Source: Lactarius indigo
Lineage: Eukaryota > Basidiomycota > Agaricomycetes > Russulales > Russulaceae
Length of the DNA: 64,000 bases
Direction: 5' to 3'
Assembly (NCBI GenBank): GCA_025766275.1
Contig: JAFKAC010000063.1
Span: 124,001-188,000 of the forward strand
Shown here: one piece after another, positions 60,052-64,000 of the stretch
Layout: every line of letters starts with the position of its first letter
Numbering within the stretch: the first letter of the stretch is position 1
Translations under genes and position numbers: made by a program
Notes under the pieces: model-generated
Databases searched by the model: none
The model's input: the letters and a program-made list of their open reading frames with translations, nothing else
Told to the model about the DNA's origin: nothing

Positions 60052-63001
60052 CTAGCTTGGTGCCCTAGTCTCGTGTACGACTACGTCCATCGAAGTCCTG
60101 AAACATAACAAGCGTGAGTCATGACGAATCCAATGCGATTGGGGGACGCCTGCCAACCTTAACGTCAGCGCGTGCTGCGTCTCGATATCCGTGAGCGTCA
60201 GCGCCTCGATCGTATGCACCCCCGGCGCGAGCGCGAGAAACGACATGCGCACAGACTGGCACGTGGCAGGTCGCAACGGCCTGTCATCGGCAGTCAGTCA
60301 CAGCAGGTATGGAAAAGGAGACATCGGACGCACCCGACTCGCACCCGACTCTCCAGTGGCACGATCCCTGGTCCCGCGCCTGGTCCTACTCCTCCTCCCG
60401 CACCAGCGCCAAGCGCCAAGCCCTGCCGCCTACGCCTACGCTCCCACACGCTCACCTCAAACCTCCGCGTCCACGCGCTCTGATTGAACACAAACACGTC
60501 CAACGCAAACTCGTCGTGCGGCACGAGCCGCCGCGCGCCAGCATCGACGGCGCCGTGCATGCCGACGCTCACGACGACGCGCTCGCGCTCTGGGACAGCA
60601 GACGCTGATGCAAGCGACAGAGATGGCGCGGGTGACGGTAAGGACTGCACGCGCGCACGGGACAGCAGCGCCGCACTCGCGCTGCCCCGCGGGGCCTCTA
60701 CAGCCGCGCCTGGTACGCTCGCAGCTCCCCACGCCGCGAGTGGGCCCTGCACGCGCGGGGTAGATGGCACGGGCGAGCCCTTCGGGTATGCGGGGTACGC
60801 TGGTGTCGCGGGAGGGGGCGTGGTGCCCCCGCCGCCGTTCACGAACGCCTCGTCCGCCTCGGCCATGGGGAGCATTTTGTTCAGCGATGCGGGCGGCGGG
60901 ATCCCAGGGCTTGGGGGCGGCGCGTACGTCGTGTGTGGTGCGCTGCCTGACGAGAGCGCCGCTGCGACGCTCGGGGGCATGTATGCGAATTTGGAGAGCG
61001 GGCTTGGGCTCGACGGCACGCTGCTGCTGGCTATGGCACCAGCAGCACCGAGTGCGCCTGTCGAAGCGCGGAGGGTGAGTATTGAGCGTGGGGAGCGTGG
61101 GACTGGCATAGACGGCGCGGTGAATCGCTTGCTACCCGCGACGAGATTCGGCGCGGGCTGCTTGTCTGGGGTGGACGACGAGATACGTTGGGTGGTGGTA
61201 GGGAACGGCGTCGGGGGTTCAGGAAGCACTTCGCTGTCTGTTTGACCCACTGCCGGCGACCGCTGCGGGGCGAGGTCGAGCACGCAGTTCCAGCGTGAAG
61301 GAAACGGTTGCGTCGGGAACAAACGCTCCTCCGTTCCACTCACGACTTTCGTCACGGCGTCGTTTCTTTGCGAGAGAGAGCTCGAGAACGGCTGTCCACG
61401 TACGGTGATTGTGACTGGACGTTGTAGCTCCTCGCCCAGAGCAGAAGCAGACACGCCGAGGAGGAGCGCTTCTTTTTCGGATATCGGGGAGCTGAGCAGC
61501 TCGACGGCGAAGAGCAAATTGTACTGCTCGTGTGCGCCCAAGCGGAGTGGGAACAATTCCGGGGGTGACTTCCCATCCCCAGGAAGAAGGCGCACGCGCG
61601 CACCTCCCGCCCCACCGACGGTAACGTCGACTGCCTCGACGGAGAATCCTTCTGGTGCTTGGCCCGGATGCTCTAGTTCAACACAGAGCATCACGGTGCG
61701 TTCTGCGTGGCCAGCCGCGAGCGCATCGTCGAGGGCGGCATCGGGGTGGGTGTCGTCAAACAAGATATAAGGGACAAACACGGTACGCATGCGAACGCGG
61801 AAGCAAGAGACGACGGGAAGAGTACGGCGAAATGATTTGCGGAGCGTGGCTCGGGTGGAGAGCGTTGGCGTCATGGAAGATAGGTCGACAGAGGGCCTGG
61901 GAGAGGCTGGAAGAGCAAAGTCTTGCTTGCGTATCTTGGAGCCGATCCGGGTGCTAGGCAAGGCGAGGGGGAGAGGAGCGTTTGAGAAGCTCGGCGCTGC
62001 GCTCGGTGAGTATGACGTGGACGTAGAGGCGGACGAGTAGGGCACCTGCAGAAAGCCCCTCAAGAAGGTTAACCTCGTCCAGACCGTGATAAAACTTGTC
62101 GTACTCCTGTGCGCTGGTGAACGGTTCCGCGTTTGCAGACGCTGGGGATTTGGGGAACCCCCCCGCTGCGAGGAGCATTGCTGCGAGCGCGCTCCTAGCC
62201 GGTGTCATGAGCACAGGTTTCTCCCGGACAGTAATCGACGCTGTAAGGCAGAGCAATGGGTCGCGCGAGGGTAGTCGCAAGAACGCTACTGAGAGTGTGA
62301 AAGAAGCAGTACGAAACAATGGTCGCTACGCACCAACGTTGATGCACATCCGATAAACCGCAACCCACACACCAGCCGCCTCGTCCCACAGAAGTGCAAA
62401 CGCGTCCCGATCCTCGACAAGCCTCGCCTTGGCGGGATCTGTCGCCTCCCCCCACGTCCCTGATACGAGCGTCACGCCCTCGGCGCGCACGTATCGGCGG
62501 TCATGTTCTGTAGTTACGGGTGTAGGATTTGGGGTATTCGGTGGAAATATGTTAGGAGGGACATGGAGGGCGCCGTTCCCTGAGGCTGACTTGAGAGAGG
62601 CGGTGCGGGGTGGAGTGCCGAGTCGAGGGGCGGGTTGAGCAGGGGCAGGGGTGGAGGCGGGGGATATGTATGTAGCGTCGTAAGAGACTTGCGTACAAGT
62701 GAGGAAGGATAAGAGGGCAAGGGACGGGTGCGTGGGGTCGGAAGGTGCATCATCTGGTTGCTCCAAGCGAAGAACAAGGAGAAAGTCGAGGAACTCGTCT
62801 AAGCAACATAATAAGTAGAGAACCAAAGGGAATGGAGCCTCGAGAAGTACCAAAGAAAGCTCGCTGGCGCTCGGTTTCTTGTGAGATTAACTTCTGTAGC
62901 CAGGCGCCGTGATCGGTGTTCTTCGTAGGGAACTCGACAGTTGCATTCGGGACGACAACGTCCAGTGTCGATGAGTTGACGATTTGTTCAAAAGTCGCCA
63001 T
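60052..63001 (-). CDS. TRS65: TRAPPII complex subunit Trs65 (6 exons, 896 aa)
   Basis: Exons: 63001-62851, 62798-62334, 62288-62046, 61996-60334, 60280-60158, 60097-60052. Segments match the fungal Trs65 family in order: MATFEQIVNSSTLDVVVPN, DEFLDFLLVLRLEQP, VSYDATYISPAS, NIFPPNTPNPTPVT, FALLWDEAAGVWVAVYR, DPLLCLTASITVREKPVL, GLDEVNLLEGLSA, ATLRKSFRRTLPVVSCFR, VRMRTVFVPYI, PHDEFALDVFVFNQSAWTRR and the end LTLRTSMDVVVHE. The third intron (49 bases) reads open, and splicing it moves the frame to the one carrying KIRKQDFALP. Trs65 is a peripheral subunit of TRAPPII, the exchange factor for Ypt31/Rab11 at the late Golgi. The Ala/Pro-rich insert at about residues 540-740 is likely disordered. The start is the ATG at 63001; an upstream open GTG frame is not used. 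Confidence 0.85.
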
Positions 63002-63129
63002 CTCGCTAGGTCTGAGTGTGTACACTGCGAGGGGGACCACGAATTAGACCATGTGGGCTGATGCAAGTGACAGTGAACTACAGAGGTAGCGAATGTGAGG
63101 GAGACTACCGCCGGAGCAGCCGCGTTCAC
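63002..63129. promoter_or_regulatory. Short bidirectional promoter
   Basis: Only 128 bases separate the Trs65 ATG (63001, minus) from the ferredoxin reductase ATG (63130, plus). No TATA box is obvious. If the reductase starts at the in-frame upstream ATG near 63061, the gap falls to about 59 bases. Confidence 0.55.
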
Positions 63130-64000
63130 ATGGCACCTCTCAAGTTGGCCATCATCGGCGGAGGCCCATCATCGTTCTATGTCGCATCACGTCTCTTGTC
63201 GAGAGACGCGCTCAGTTCACAGTTAAGGGTACACATCTATGATAGACTATGGGCACCTCACGGTCTCGTTCGATATGGTGTTGCGCCAGACCATCCTGAG
63301 GTGAAGGTATGTCATCGAGTCTTCCTCCGCCTGGCGTCGCATCTACACTATACTACCAGAATTGCACGCACAAGTTCGATCAGGCCGCCAAAGACCCACG
63401 TCTACGTTTTTTCGGGAATGTGCAGGTTGGGCCGCAGACCCCCCCAACCATCCCACACGCTCTACCCATATCCTTGTCCTCCCTAAAGTCGCACTATACT
63501 CACCTCCTTTTTTCCACTGGCTGCGGTGTCCCCACGTTACATCCCGCCCTGCCCCCTTCCGGCCGCGTCGTACCCGCGCTCTCCCTTGTCCACTGGTACA
63601 CGCAACACCCGTCACGTCCTGCGCCCCCACCGCTACACGAGACAGAGCATGTCTCCATAATCGGCCAGGGAAACGTCGCGCTCGATGTCGCGCGGATGCT
63701 GCTCACCCCGCCCGCAATCCTTGCAAAATATGACGTCCCCTCCCCCGTGCTCGACGTCCTCCATCACTCCGCCGTACGCCACGTCTCTATCATCGGCCGG
63801 CGCGGGCCCCTCCAAGCTGCCTTTACCACCAAGGAACTGCGCGAACTCACATCCCTCGACGGCACGTCCATGCTCCCCCTTGCGCCGGAGTTCCTCGGTC
63901 CACCCACGCCCGACGCAAAGCTCACCCGCCAGCAATCCCGTCTCCTGCAACTCCTGCAACAGCAACAGCAACGCAGCACACCCGAACCTAGCCCCTCGCG
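63130..64000 (+). CDS. ARH1: NADPH:adrenodoxin/ferredoxin oxidoreductase, 5' part (cut by window end)
   Basis: Exon 1 is 63130-63306 and exon 2 runs from 63360 past the window end. The intron is GT-AG with phase 0. Exon 1 carries the FAD-binding start LAIIGGGPSSFYVASRLL and HGLVRYGVAPDHPEVK. Exon 2 continues NCTHKFDQAAKDPRLRFFGN, LLFSTGC, the NADPH motif SIIGQGNVALDVARMLL and VSIIGRRGPLQAAFTTKELR, all in the order of the family. The protein passes electrons from NADPH to mitochondrial ferredoxin for Fe-S cluster and heme A synthesis. A targeting peptide is not evident from 63130. An upstream in-frame ATG near 63061 adds 23 residues including RRSSR and could supply one. Exon 2 ends in a Gln-rich stretch (LLQLLQQQQQR). 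Symbol by analogy with yeast. Confidence 0.88.

Overview
The window comes from a filamentous basidiomycete, most likely an Agaricomycete. Genes are split by many short GT-AG introns of about 45-75 bases, exons can be as small as 14-25 bases, and intergenic DNA is moderate in GC. The protein families also fit: fungal Trs65, a Sqs1-like R3H/G-patch protein, a NACHT-WD40 STAND protein, sedolisin remains and a fungal secreted Cys-rich family. I built every multi-exon model by hand from splice signals, reading frame and family motifs, without alignment software. Where exon lengths could be compared between paralogues they agree, which supports the models.

Left part, 2.7-20.7 kb: four full-length paralogous ABC-type ATPase genes (A, B, C, D) with the same 11-exon structure. 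A and B are on the minus strand, C and D on the plus strand. Between B and C lies a 13-exon CLC chloride/proton antiporter gene on the minus strand, then about 1.2 kb of unexplained, probably decayed sequence. B, C and D share a promoter block with a TTCGAA palindrome and a TATA box at conserved distances from the ATG. C and D are closest to each other, B is next and A is most divergent.

Middle part, 20.7-43 kb: gene-poor. It holds a nine-exon gene for a secreted Cys-rich protein, a sedolisin (S53 peptidase) pseudogene, a two-exon Ser/Pro-rich protein, and two long stretches (25.8-33.3 kb and 34.8-43.0 kb) where I see no convincing gene.

Right part, 43-64 kb: gene-dense. In order it holds a 1061-residue Pro/Arg-rich disordered protein, a small signal-peptide plus membrane-anchor protein, a 1621-residue NACHT protein with a C2-like N-terminus and 14 WD40 repeats, a broken USE1-like SNARE gene, an SQS1-like RNA-processing factor, the TRAPPII subunit Trs65, and the 5' part of an NADPH:adrenodoxin/ferredoxin oxidoreductase cut by the window end. 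The last two are divergent and share a promoter of about 130 bases.

The features most likely to be biologically new are the ABC array with its conserved promoter and pre-signature insert, and the STAND protein whose 129-base WD40 repeats are nearly identical except at a few surface codons. The core genes (Trs65, CLC, ferredoxin reductase, SQS1) look like ordinary housekeeping functions.
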